This document shows, piece by piece, positions 10,737-18,465 of a stretch of DNA of 64,000 bases (its first letter is position 1; each line of letters opens with the position of its first letter). Position numbers and translations under genes: made by a program. The notes beneath the pieces were generated by a model that had not been told where the DNA came from, made no database searches, and saw only the letters and a list, made by a program, of their open reading frames with translations. The stretch lies in the NCBI RefSeq assembly GCF_900129025.1, contig NZ_FQUM01000006.1:124001-188000 (forward strand), written 5' to 3'. The stretch is from Mariniphaga anaerophila. Its GTDB lineage: Bacteria > Bacteroidota > Bacteroidia > Bacteroidales > Prolixibacteraceae.

Positions 10737-11109
10737 CCGTAATAAATTTTCGAAAATGCTTGCAAAATATTATCAATACAACCATACAGAACCAGCTATC
10801 GAACTTCTCATAAGCAGAATGGACGAAATGATTTCCAGTCATTTCGCAAGCAATTTGCTCAACCAACTGGTAAACGCTGAAAGTTTTAACATGGAAAACT
10901 CGGTGAAAAAAGCAATTACCATCCTTCGCTTAATCGGAGTTCCTGTGCATGAGCATATTTCGGGAATTTACCGCTCCGATTTCAACGGCATGAGAAAAGA
11001 CTGGCAATTTTCTGAATTAGCCTGCAGCCTGATTATTCTGACATCGGGCACAACATCTGACCAGGCAGAACAAATTCAAACCGAACTACTTGAATTTTAC
11101 GGGCTGTAA
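10729..11109 (+). CDS. Orphan protein translationally coupled to CbpA-like chaperone
   Basis: 126 residues that I do not recognise. The ATG lies inside the last codons of the DnaJ gene (8-bp overlap in another frame), which points to translational coupling. The protein looks soluble and helical, with no signal peptide or membrane segment. The middle ([30 protein letters not shown]) resembles a helix-turn-beta segment and the C-terminus ends in [13 protein letters not shown]. By position it could modulate the co-chaperone, as CbpM does for CbpA in enterobacteria, but I see no CbpM-like MerR helix-turn-helix. The function is open. Confidence 0.75.
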   Translation: MYNRNKFSKMLAKYYQYNHTEPAIELLISRMDEMISSHFASNLLNQLVNAESFNMENSVKKAITILRLIGVPVHEHISGIYRSDFNGMRKDWQFSELACSLIILTSGTTSDQAEQIQTELLEFYGL

Positions 11110-11210
11110 ATAACGCAGCCTTTTTTTAAAATCTGATTTTCGGGGCACTCGCTTAAACGAGCATCCTGACAATCAGCACTGTTATACAAACAATTATAAA
11201 CATCAAAAAA

Positions 11211-13499
11211 ATGAAAATAGCTTTTATAGGAACCTATCCGCCACGTCAATGTGGTATTGGCACCTTTACAAATAATCTTGTAAAAGCAGTTGTTGCCAAT
11301 ACCGACAGTAAAAAAATTTCGAAGCATGCAATGATAGTTGCCATTAACGAGGACGGGCAGCACTACAATTACCCCGACGAAGTAAAACATGTTATTCGGC
11401 AAAACCACCAGCGCGACTATATTGATGCCGCGAAGTTCATCAATTACAGCGATGCAAAAGTTTGTGTTCTGGAACACGAATTTGGCATATTCGGCGGCGA
11501 TGACGGCGTGTTTATCCTTCCGCTGCTTCATCGGCTTGAAGTTCCACTCATTGTAACTTTTCACACGGTACTCCGCACCCCGTCTTACACACAGCGTTCT
11601 ATTGTTGAAGAAATCGGGAAGAAAGCAGCCCGCATTGTTGTGATGAGCAAAAGGGCAGTCGACTTTCTGGCAGATATTTACAAAATTCCGAGAGAAAAAA
11701 TTGCGCTGATAGAACACGGCGTTCCGGAGTTTGAAAAAATATCGCACAAACAGGCCAAACAAAAACACGGATTAACCGGTCGAAAAATACTGCTCACTTT
11801 CGGATTACTAAGCAGAAACAAAGGCATAGAAACTGCAATTAATGCCTTACCCCGGGTTGTTGAAAAACACCCCGATTTATTGTACATCGTTTTGGGAGCC
11901 ACTCATCCCAATGTATTAAAACAAACAGGAGATGAATACCGCGACTATTTGAAAAGGCTGGTTAAGAAACTGGGACTCGAAAAGAATGTCCATTTCAACA
12001 ACGAATTTGTTTCCGAAACCAAACTTTTTGAATACCTGAATGCCAGCGACATTTACCTGACTCCCTATCTCAGCGAAGCTCAAATAACAAGTGGCACGCT
12101 GTCTTACGCTGTTGGTGCCGGTTGCGCTGTTGTTTCAACACCTTACTGGCACGCCCAGGAATTACTTGCCGACGACCGCGGACGGCTATTTGATTTTAAA
12201 AACTCTGAACAACTGGCGCAAATACTTAACCACTTACTTGACGATGAAGACCAGCTTGCCCTGCTTCGAAAAAATGCATTTACCTACGGCAAAAAAATAA
12301 GGTGGCCCAAAATCGGCAAACAATACCTCAACCTGGCCAATTACGTTTCCGACAACTGGGAAAAACGACAGGAAGATGATGCAAACGGGCAACCGATTGA
12401 TATTAGTTTGCTGCCGGCTTACAACCTCGAACATGTTAAGCGCTTAACCGACGATACCGGAATTGTACAACACGCCAAATATGGTATTCCAAACTTAAAA
12501 GAAGGCTATTGTGTAGACGATAACTCAAGGGCACTACTCATGGCGCTTATGGCTTATCGCCAGAACAAAGACAAAGATGCACTTCGTCTTATGCCGGTTT
12601 ACCTCAGCTTTATTCACTACATGCAGCGCGAGAATGGCGATTTCAGAAACTTTCTGAGCTTTAGCCGCCAGTTTCTCGACGAATACGGCTCCGAAGATTC
12701 TTTTGGGAGAACAATCTGGGCACTGGGATATTTGCTCCACTTTGCCCCCAACGATTCATTCCGGCAAATCGGAAGAGACATTTTTTTCCACTCGACACAA
12801 CACTTCAAAGAAATTAAATCGATCCGGGGCGCGGCCAATACCATTATCGGAATAAGTTACTATTTAAAAGAAGTTCAGAACGACGAAGGAATGGTTCAGG
12901 AGATGAACAGGCTGGTAGGAATTATTACTTCAAATTACGAACAAAACAAAACCGACGACTGGAAATGGTTTGAAAAACAAATGAGCTACGACAATGCCAT
13001 TATTCCCCTCGCTTTGTTCTCTGCTTACGAAATAACCGGCAACGAAAAAGTATTTGCCATAGCTATGGAAGCTGCAGAATTTCTGGAATCACAAACAATG
13101 AAAAAAGACTATTTCAGGCCTATCGGAAATAAAGGATGGCTGAAAAAAGGAGAAAAACCGGCTGACTTCGACCAGCAATCCATTGATGTAATGGCCATGA
13201 TTCTGCTTTACAACCAGATGTTTCTGGTGAGCAAAAAACGCAGTTACATCGAAAAAATGTTTCTGTGCTACCTGTGGTTTTTGGGTGAAAATTCACTGCG
13301 TCTTCCGCTTTTCGACCACGAAACGCAGGGGTGTTGCGACGGGCTGGAAACCAACGGAGTAAACCGCAACCAGGGCGCAGAAAGCACTCTGGCATACTGG
13401 ATATCTCACGTAACTATTTTGTCGGCACAGGAAAAAGAGCACATCTACATGAGCGAACAACCTGCTGCCGCTTCAGAGAACAATCTAAAAATCAGTTAA
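11211..13499 (+). CDS. GT4 glycosyltransferase fused to an alpha-helical (toroid-like) C-terminal domain
   Basis: 762 residues, about twice a normal GT4. Residues 1-385 are a GT-B fold: MKIAFIGTYPPRQCGIGTF is the acceptor-side opening seen in GT4 enzymes. HEFGIFGGDDG, HTVLRTPSYTQR, LLTFGLLSRNKGIETAI and TPYLSEAQITSGTLSYAVGAG cover the sugar-nucleotide side. Residues 400-745 are all helical with aromatic, acid-rich motifs (YCVDDNSRALL, FGRTIWALGYLL, MSYDNAIIPLALF, FDQQSIDVMAMI), as in six-hairpin (alpha/alpha)6 glycosidase-like proteins. It ends 3 bp before a GH130 gene. I infer one protein that builds, and perhaps binds or trims, an intracellular glycan. Donor and acceptor are unknown. No signal peptide, so cytosolic. 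Confidence 0.85.
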   Translation: MKIAFIGTYPPRQCGIGTFTNNLVKAVVANTDSKKISKHAMIVAINEDGQHYNYPDEVKHVIRQNHQRDYIDAAKFINYSDAKVCVLEHEFGIFGGDDGVFILPLLHRLEVPLIVTFHTVLRTPSYTQRSIVEEIGKKAARIVVMSKRAVDFLADIYKIPREKIALIEHGVPEFEKISHKQAKQKHGLTGRKILLTFGLLSRNKGIETAINALPRVVEKHPDLLYIVLGATHPNVLKQTGDEYRDYLKRLVKKLGLEKNVHFNNEFVSETKLFEYLNASDIYLTPYLSEAQITSGTLSYAVGAGCAVVSTPYWHAQELLADDRGRLFDFKNSEQLAQILNHLLDDEDQLALLRKNAFTYGKKIRWPKIGKQYLNLANYVSDNWEKRQEDDANGQPIDISLLPAYNLEHVKRLTDDTGIVQHAKYGIPNLKEGYCVDDNSRALLMALMAYRQNKDKDALRLMPVYLSFIHYMQRENGDFRNFLSFSRQFLDEYGSEDSFGRTIWALGYLLHFAPNDSFRQIGRDIFFHSTQHFKEIKSIRGAANTIIGISYYLKEVQNDEGMVQEMNRLVGIITSNYEQNKTDDWKWFEKQMSYDNAIIPLALFSAYEITGNEKVFAIAMEAAEFLESQTMKKDYFRPIGNKGWLKKGEKPADFDQQSIDVMAMILLYNQMFLVSKKRSYIEKMFLCYLWFLGENSLRLPLFDHETQGCCDGLETNGVNRNQGAESTLAYWISHVTILSAQEKEHIYMSEQPAAASENNLKIS

Positions 13500-13502
13500 A
13501 TT

Positions 13503-14432
13503 ATGCCTTTAGTAAAACGATATGCCAACAATCCCATATTAACAAAAAACGATGTTCCGTATGAAGTAGCAACCGTGCACAATGCCGGCGTTACAAAATA
13601 CAATAACCAATACATTATGCTTTTCCGCTCGCATAAACTTAACGGGCGGAGCATTCTAGGGCTGGCTCGCAGTACCGACGGGTATCATTTTAAAGTTGAA
13701 GAAAAACCATTTCTGGAACCTGCCACCCGCGGAGAATTTGCAGAGTACGAAGCCTTTGGGGTGGAAGACCCGCGAATAACATTTATTGAAGGCGAATATT
13801 TAATAACCTACTCGGCCTACTCAAAACATGGCGTACGAATAGGCCTCGCAAAAACCAAAGACTGGCAAACAGTTGAAAGAGTATCGCTGATTACCGAAGC
13901 CGATTACCGTAATGTGGTTATTTTCCCGGAAAAATTCAATGGATTGTACGCCCGGTTAGACAGGCCGCATTCCGAAATCAGCCCCTGGTCGATGTGGATT
14001 AGTTACTCTCCCGACCTGAAATACTGGGGAAAATCAAAACTGATTATGAAACCGGAAACCTACCACTGGGACGAAATGAAAATCGGGCCGGGAGCGCCTC
14101 CCATTAAAACAGAAAAAGGCTGGCTGAACATTTACCACGGAGTATTTCCTACGATGGATGGCAGTGTTTATCGGCTGGGCGTAGCTTTGCACGATTTGAA
14201 TGACCCGTCCAAAATTCTGGGGGTTGGCGACAACTGGATTCTGCAACCGGAAGAGCCGTACGAAATTACAGGCTATGTTCACAATGTGGTTTTTACGTGT
14301 GGCGCCGTAGCAGAAAACAACGGTACTTTAAAACTGTATTGGGGAGGAGCCGACTCGGTAATGTGCGCAGGAACCGCCAACATCAGCGATTTGATCGATT
14401 TATGTTTAAACAATTCAAGAAAACCACTATAA
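13503..14432 (+). CDS. GH130 beta-mannoside phosphorylase (short type)
   Basis: 309 residues, the usual size for the compact five-bladed GH130 fold. The segment EAFGVEDPRI contains the expected general-acid aspartate (D89). GPGAPPIKTEKGWLNIYHGV and GYVHNVVFTCGAV are typical blade motifs. Known GH130 enzymes phosphorolyse beta-1,4- or beta-1,2-mannosides to mannose-1-phosphate, and some hydrolyse beta-1,2-mannosides. Linkage cannot be read here. It has no signal peptide and sits between two GT4 genes (3 bp after one, 2 bp before the next), so substrate and product are probably cytosolic and shared with those transferases. Phosphorolysis is reversible, so it could degrade or extend the glycan. 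Confidence 0.88.
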   Translation: MPLVKRYANNPILTKNDVPYEVATVHNAGVTKYNNQYIMLFRSHKLNGRSILGLARSTDGYHFKVEEKPFLEPATRGEFAEYEAFGVEDPRITFIEGEYLITYSAYSKHGVRIGLAKTKDWQTVERVSLITEADYRNVVIFPEKFNGLYARLDRPHSEISPWSMWISYSPDLKYWGKSKLIMKPETYHWDEMKIGPGAPPIKTEKGWLNIYHGVFPTMDGSVYRLGVALHDLNDPSKILGVGDNWILQPEEPYEITGYVHNVVFTCGAVAENNGTLKLYWGGADSVMCAGTANISDLIDLCLNNSRKPL

Positions 14433-14434
14433 CA

Positions 14435-15448
14435 ATGAAAGTTGCAGTATTATCTCCCGTTGCCTGGCGTACCCCGCCAAGGCATTACGGACCATGGGAA
14501 CAGGTAGCATCAAATATTACAGAAGGGTTAGTCGAAAAAGGACTTGACGTTACCCTTTTTGCCACAAAAGATTCATTAACATCCGGCAAGCTCGAAGCGG
14601 TGATTGACCAAGGATACGAAGAAGACAAATCAGTAGAACCCAAAGCTGTGGAATGTTTACACATCGCTCATTTAATGGAACATGCCTCTGAGTTCGACAT
14701 CATTCACAACAATTTCGATTTTCTGCCGCTAAGCTATTCGCGTCTGATTAAAACGCCGATGATAACTACCATTCACGGATTTTCATCGCCGAAAATAATT
14801 CCTGTTTTTCAGGAATACAACGCAAACAACCACTACGTATCAATAAGTAATGCAGACCGGAGTGAAAAGCTGAAATATACAGCTACAGTTTACAACGGGA
14901 TTAACAAAAACCTGTTTACCCTCAACAAAAAAAAGGGCGACTACCTGCTGTTTTTTGGAAGAATTCATCACGACAAAGGAACCTGGGAAGCCATTCAGAT
15001 TGCCAAAAAAGCCAAAATGAAACTGATCATTTCAGGCATCATACAAGACGAGTCCTACTTTGACGAAAAGGTTTCGCCCTATTTGAATAACGACGACATT
15101 ATTTACGTTGGAAGCTCGGGCCCGGAAAAAAGAGATGAATTGCTGCAAAACGCCTTTGCACTGTTGCACCCCATCAATTTTAAAGAACCCTTCGGACTAA
15201 GCGTTGCAGAAGCCATGTTTTGCGGCACTCCTGTAATTGCATTCGAAAAAGGTTCGATGAGAGAATTGATTGTTAACGGGAAAACCGGCTATTTGGTGCA
15301 TTCTATCGACGAGGCAGTTGAACGCATAAAAGACATCCCACAAATTAATCGTGAATATTGCCGCACCTGGGCAGAGCAAAACTTCAGCAAGGAAAAAATG
15401 ACCGAAGATTATATTAAAGTGTACCAGAAAATATTGGGCAATAGTTAA
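14435..15448 (+). CDS. GT4 family glycosyltransferase
   Basis: 337 residues. I chose the ATG at 14435, giving MKVAVLSPVAWRTPPRHYGPWE, a standard GT4 N-terminus 2 bp after the GH130 stop. A longer open frame reaches upstream but only overlaps GH130. The GT-B C-lobe is clear: YLLFFGRIHHDKGTWEAI (nucleotide-sugar loop) and LHPINFKEPFGLSVAEAM, which holds the E-x7-E motif, followed by CGTPVIAFEKGSMREL. It resembles GDP-mannose or UDP-sugar dependent GT4 enzymes; the donor is not resolvable. It is the last gene of the plus-strand run, followed by a bidirectional terminator. With the GT4 fusion and GH130 it probably makes a cytosolic mannoside. Confidence 0.88.
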   Translation: MKVAVLSPVAWRTPPRHYGPWEQVASNITEGLVEKGLDVTLFATKDSLTSGKLEAVIDQGYEEDKSVEPKAVECLHIAHLMEHASEFDIIHNNFDFLPLSYSRLIKTPMITTIHGFSSPKIIPVFQEYNANNHYVSISNADRSEKLKYTATVYNGINKNLFTLNKKKGDYLLFFGRIHHDKGTWEAIQIAKKAKMKLIISGIIQDESYFDEKVSPYLNNDDIIYVGSSGPEKRDELLQNAFALLHPINFKEPFGLSVAEAMFCGTPVIAFEKGSMRELIVNGKTGYLVHSIDEAVERIKDIPQINREYCRTWAEQNFSKEKMTEDYIKVYQKILGNS

Positions 15449-15506
15449 ACAGAATAAGCATCGGGAGCCTCCAAACATACCACATTCAGAACATTTTTAC
15501 CGGCAA

Positions 15507-15554
15507 AAAAAAGAGAATGGGCAGAATAATTCGTTTCTGTCCATTCTCTTTTTT
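15507..15554. terminator. Bidirectional intrinsic terminator between GT4 and thioredoxin genes
   Basis: Left arm AAAAAAGAGAATGGGCAGAA (15507-15526) and right arm TTCTGTCCATTCTCTTTTTT (15535-15554) pair over 20 positions with a single G-T wobble and an 8-nt loop. The arms start with A-runs and end with T-runs, so the hairpin terminates both the plus-strand GT4 operon and the minus-strand thioredoxin operon. Confidence 0.9.
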
Positions 15555-15614
15555 AGTTACATCATTGTCCGGTTTCCAAACAGGGCAATAATCAAAACCA
15601 AAAAGGCAACGCGC

Positions 15615-15914
15615 CTACAGATAGCCCGCCAAAATACGCATCAGATTTGCTTTGTCTGCTACCCCCGATTGTCGCCACAGTATTTGCCCGTTTTTAAACA
15701 AAGCCAGCGTTGGCACACTTCGAATGCCAAACCGGCCGGCCACTTCGGCATTCTTATCAACATCAATTTTTATGACTTTCAGTTTTCCGGTTAATTCGCG
15801 GGCAACTTCTGCCAAAATGGGCGACTGAGCTTTGCATGGGCCACACCATTCTGCAAAAAAATCGACCAACACCGGCATCCCGGACTGAACTATTGAATTG
15901 AAATTTCCTTTCAT
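15615..15914 (-). CDS. trxA: Thioredoxin
   Basis: 99 residues, a stand-alone thioredoxin fold. Active site WCGPCK has Cys24 and Cys27, and the cis-proline is in RSVPTLALF (Pro68). There is no signal peptide, so it is a cytosolic disulfide reductase. It lies 56 bp downstream of the long GH130 gene and before a strong terminator, so it is likely the last gene of an hsp20/GH130/trx minus-strand group. The pairing with Hsp20 suggests oxidative or heat stress. It may be an accessory thioredoxin rather than the main housekeeping copy. Confidence 0.93.
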   Translation of the reverse strand: MKGNFNSIVQSGMPVLVDFFAEWCGPCKAQSPILAEVARELTGKLKVIKIDVDKNAEVAGRFGIRSVPTLALFKNGQILWRQSGVADKANLMRILAGYL

Positions 15915-15970
15915 CTGTATAAGTTTTAATTTTCCGATAAATTAAAAATTCAAATCTGACATTTATCTGT

Positions 15971-17440
15971 TTACAATTTATTTTTCTCCAGCTCAGCAAG
16001 TAAATCGTTGAGTTTGATACTTGCAAAAGATGATGCGTAGTCGCTCATGGCGTATGGAATTATCAGCTCGTCGTTGTGCACAATAGCGCCGCAAGTGTAC
16101 ACTACATTCGGCACATATCCGGAGCGTTCATTTTCGTCGGGCAGCAAAAGCGGTTCGTTCAACCTTCCAATAATTTTGGTCGGGTCATTCAAATCGAGCA
16201 AGCAAGCCCCCAGGCAATATTTCCGCACCGGGCCCACTCCGTGGGTAATCAGCAGCCAGCCTTTTTCTGTTTCAATGGGAGAGCCGCCGTTTCCCATTTG
16301 CACAAACTCCCACGGATGCGTTGGCTTTGATAAAATCTGCGCGTCGTTCCACCGATACAGATTATCGGAAAACATGATGTAATTGTTTATGCCGTCAATC
16401 CGGCTAATCATGGCATATTTCCCGTTTATTTTTTTTGGGAAGAGCGCCAGATTTTTGTCAATGGCGTATTTCCCGTTCAGCGGAAAAATTTTAAACGACA
16501 GAAAATCCCGGGTTTCAATCAGCTTCGGCAAAATGGAATAACCGTCGTAGGCAGTATAAGTGGCATAGTAAGTTGCTTTCCCGTTATCGTCTACGAACCG
16601 GGCAAACCGTGCATCTTCAACTCCATTTTTTTCGAATTTGGAAATAGGGAAAATAACACGTTCCGACAGGTCTGTGTCCAAAGAAAACCGAATTTCGGTG
16701 TGAGAATCTGCCAGCCAAAGAATTTCGTTAATTACTTTTTTCTGTTCAAAAGTGTAATCCTCGTTTTGTTTCTTTAATTCATCAACACAATCCCGAACCT
16801 GATCGTAGGTAAATTTCTCGGGAAAATGTGACAGAATCTTTTCAGAAAAATCAGCATCGATTCCCATATGCCGCAACGCTTTTAAAAACGACTCTTTATG
16901 ATAATTGTGGTTTTTTATGAGTTCGGCTTCTCCAATCTGATCGCCCGACTCAAGCATTGTTATTTGGTTGTTCTCATCTATAACGGCACGCCGGAAAACC
17001 AACGAAGAGATGTGTCCTTCGCCGGTTGCCCTGAAACTGATAATTACTCGTTTTTCTCCGCGGTGCAACCCACTCTGGTCGAAATCCTCCACAACAGAAG
17101 GATTAAAAAGCGCGGCAGATTCCAATGCATATTCCATGGTAAAATACGATCCAATCAGCAGCTTTCTCCATTCCGTAATGTGCTTTCCTTTTCCGACTTC
17201 TGTAACGATATGGGCAACATGCCTGAAATTCCGCTTAAAAATTCCAGTGATGCTCCGGTGTCTTTTCGAAAACTCCCGCAGTGTTTGGTGTACCAGCATC
17301 TCAACTGTGCTTTCAGGAAGTTCCAGAAGGTTCTCAATCAGTTTTTTTGCCCGCTCGTCGCCATTGTAAAAAAAACGAGCGATTACACGCCTGTTATCCG
17401 GAGCAATTATTGTGTTTTTACGTTCAACCGGTAATCTCAT
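15971..17440 (-). CDS. GH130 glycoside phosphorylase/hydrolase with long N-terminal region
   Basis: 489 residues from the ATG at 17440 (MRLPVERKNTIIAPDNRRV), which follows an A-rich leader. An in-frame start at 17500 would add 20 basic residues. The C-terminal 280 residues carry GH130 motifs: EKNGVEDARFARF (acid Asp in the VED position), MGNGGSPIETEKGWLLITHGVG and GYVPNVVYTCGAI. The first 200 residues (RVIARFFYNGDERAKKLIENLL...) form a helical region absent from the short GH130, and the catalytic motif reads EDAR rather than EDPR. It belongs to a different GH130 subgroup from the 13503 gene and may act on another linkage or as a hydrolase. No signal peptide. It lies between hsp20 and trx genes on the same strand. 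Confidence 0.85.
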   Translation of the reverse strand: MRLPVERKNTIIAPDNRRVIARFFYNGDERAKKLIENLLELPESTVEMLVHQTLREFSKRHRSITGIFKRNFRHVAHIVTEVGKGKHITEWRKLLIGSYFTMEYALESAALFNPSVVEDFDQSGLHRGEKRVIISFRATGEGHISSLVFRRAVIDENNQITMLESGDQIGEAELIKNHNYHKESFLKALRHMGIDADFSEKILSHFPEKFTYDQVRDCVDELKKQNEDYTFEQKKVINEILWLADSHTEIRFSLDTDLSERVIFPISKFEKNGVEDARFARFVDDNGKATYYATYTAYDGYSILPKLIETRDFLSFKIFPLNGKYAIDKNLALFPKKINGKYAMISRIDGINNYIMFSDNLYRWNDAQILSKPTHPWEFVQMGNGGSPIETEKGWLLITHGVGPVRKYCLGACLLDLNDPTKIIGRLNEPLLLPDENERSGYVPNVVYTCGAIVHNDELIIPYAMSDYASSFASIKLNDLLAELEKNKL

Positions 17441-17764
17441 ACTATTATATTTTTTGGGGAGGTTGTTGCGCCTCATTCGTTCTTTCTTGCTACACTTCAA
17501 TCAGAAAATTCACCACTCCTTTTTTATTGAATAGATGGATATTCTTCTTTGCAAACCGAATTTCCGATTCTATGTTAATTTCATCATCCCAAGCATTCGG
17601 GTCGCCAAATTACTGTTCGTTTTTTCTGCAAACAAGCGTGTGGTATCCGGATTTACCAGACAAGGACATGCATTTTACAAAAGAGCGGAAATTTAATTGG
17701 TGCTTTCATCACCCTGAATCTCAGAAAAAAATAAAGGGGCAAGCCAATTCCTGCCCCTTTACAT
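17441..17764 (-). promoter_or_regulatory. Upstream region of long GH130 with blocks shared with hsp20 leader
   Basis: 324 bp between GH130 and hsp20. Read on the minus strand it contains TTTTGTAAAATGCA (17669-17682) followed at once by TTGTCTGG (17656-17663). The same two blocks occur upstream of hsp20 (18338-18351 and 18280-18287) in the same order and orientation. I infer a common regulatory signal. The distal part of the gap holds the hsp20 terminator. Confidence 0.4.
17724..17760 (-). terminator. Intrinsic terminator of hsp20
   Basis: On the minus strand AAAGGGGCA (17752-17760) pairs with TGCCCCTTT (17733-17741), 9 bp with a 10-nt loop, followed by a T-rich tail. It lies directly after the hsp20 stop, so the downstream long GH130 gene probably has its own promoter. 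Confidence 0.85.
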
Positions 17765-18214
17765 TTATGATATTTTAATTTCTTTTGGCGGTTTGGGTTT
17801 TAACTCTTCTCTTTTAGGAAGTTTTACATGAAGTATTCCGTCGTTGTATTTTGCTTCAATTTTATCGGCGTCTATTGCCTTTTCGGGCACGTAGAAAGAA
17901 CGCTGAAATGACTGATAACAAAATTCTCTGCGATTTACTTTACCATCCTTTTCTTCGTGTTTAGCTTCTTTTTCAGAAGAAATAGTTAATCTGCCATTGT
18001 TGTAATTAATTTTGAAATCGTCTTTTTTCAAACCTGGGGCAGCAACCTCGAGTTGAAAATCATTTTCGGTTTCTTTGACATTAACAGCAGGTAATGTTGA
18101 ATTTTCTCCTGCAAAATTTGAATTGTTCCAGTCTGCCAAATTTCCTTCAAAAAAATTGTCAAGCCATGAAGGAAATGCAGGTAACCAACTGTTTGATAAT
18201 CTAGCCAGTGTCAT
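17765..18214 (-). CDS. Hsp20/alpha-crystallin small heat-shock protein
   Basis: 149 residues, typical for Hsp20. The alpha-crystallin domain spans about 42-140 (NDFQLEVAAPGLKKDDFKI, RREFCYQSFQRSFYVPEKA, AKYNDGILHVKLPKRE). The C-terminal tail ends KPPKEIKIS, with the I-x-I anchor (IKI) used for oligomer assembly. ATP-independent holdase in the cytosol. A strong Shine-Dalgarno GGAGGG lies 7 nt before the ATG (18222-18227), which is uncommon in Bacteroidota. No CIRCE element is seen. It forms a group with the long GH130 and thioredoxin. Confidence 0.95.
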   Translation of the reverse strand: MTLARLSNSWLPAFPSWLDNFFEGNLADWNNSNFAGENSTLPAVNVKETENDFQLEVAAPGLKKDDFKINYNNGRLTISSEKEAKHEEKDGKVNRREFCYQSFQRSFYVPEKAIDADKIEAKYNDGILHVKLPKREELKPKPPKEIKIS

Positions 18215-18465
18215 AATTTAACCCTCCATCTTTTAATTAGACATTTTTGATTTTCACTGCTTTATTTTCAAACCGTATGCCAGACAAAGGAGGGGCGGGA
18301 ATGCATATTCTATAAAATATTGATTATCTGAAACAAGTGCATTTTACAAAAAAATGGCATTTCGGCACACGAACGAACAAGTGATATATTGGCACACAAA
18401 CAAAAGATTGTAAGACATTTCGACAGACCAAAAAGACACCCTGCCGCTGCAACTCGGTGCATTCT
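18215..18465 (-). promoter_or_regulatory. hsp20 leader with repeated sequence blocks
   Basis: 251 bp upstream of hsp20. Contains TTTTGTAAAATGCA (18338-18351, minus), a related ATGCAT/TATAAAA block (18300-18317) and TTGTCTGG (18280-18287), echoing the long GH130 upstream region. SD GGAGGG is at 18222-18227. No CIRCE inverted repeat found. Confidence 0.4.

Noticed and set aside
17281-17778. 165-codon plus-strand frame over the GH130/hsp20 gap
   Set aside because: Antisense to the GH130 N-terminus and to the hsp20 terminator, Cys/Phe-rich, no start signals.
18267-18282. Sigma-54-like sequence TGGCAT-N5-TTTGAA (minus) in the hsp20 leader
   Set aside because: The -12 element lacks the conserved GC (has GA), and no sigma-54 activator is near; kept only as a curiosity.
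18215-18465. CIRCE or sigma-32 control of hsp20
   Set aside because: No TTAGCACTC inverted repeat is present, and Bacteroidota do not generally use sigma-32.
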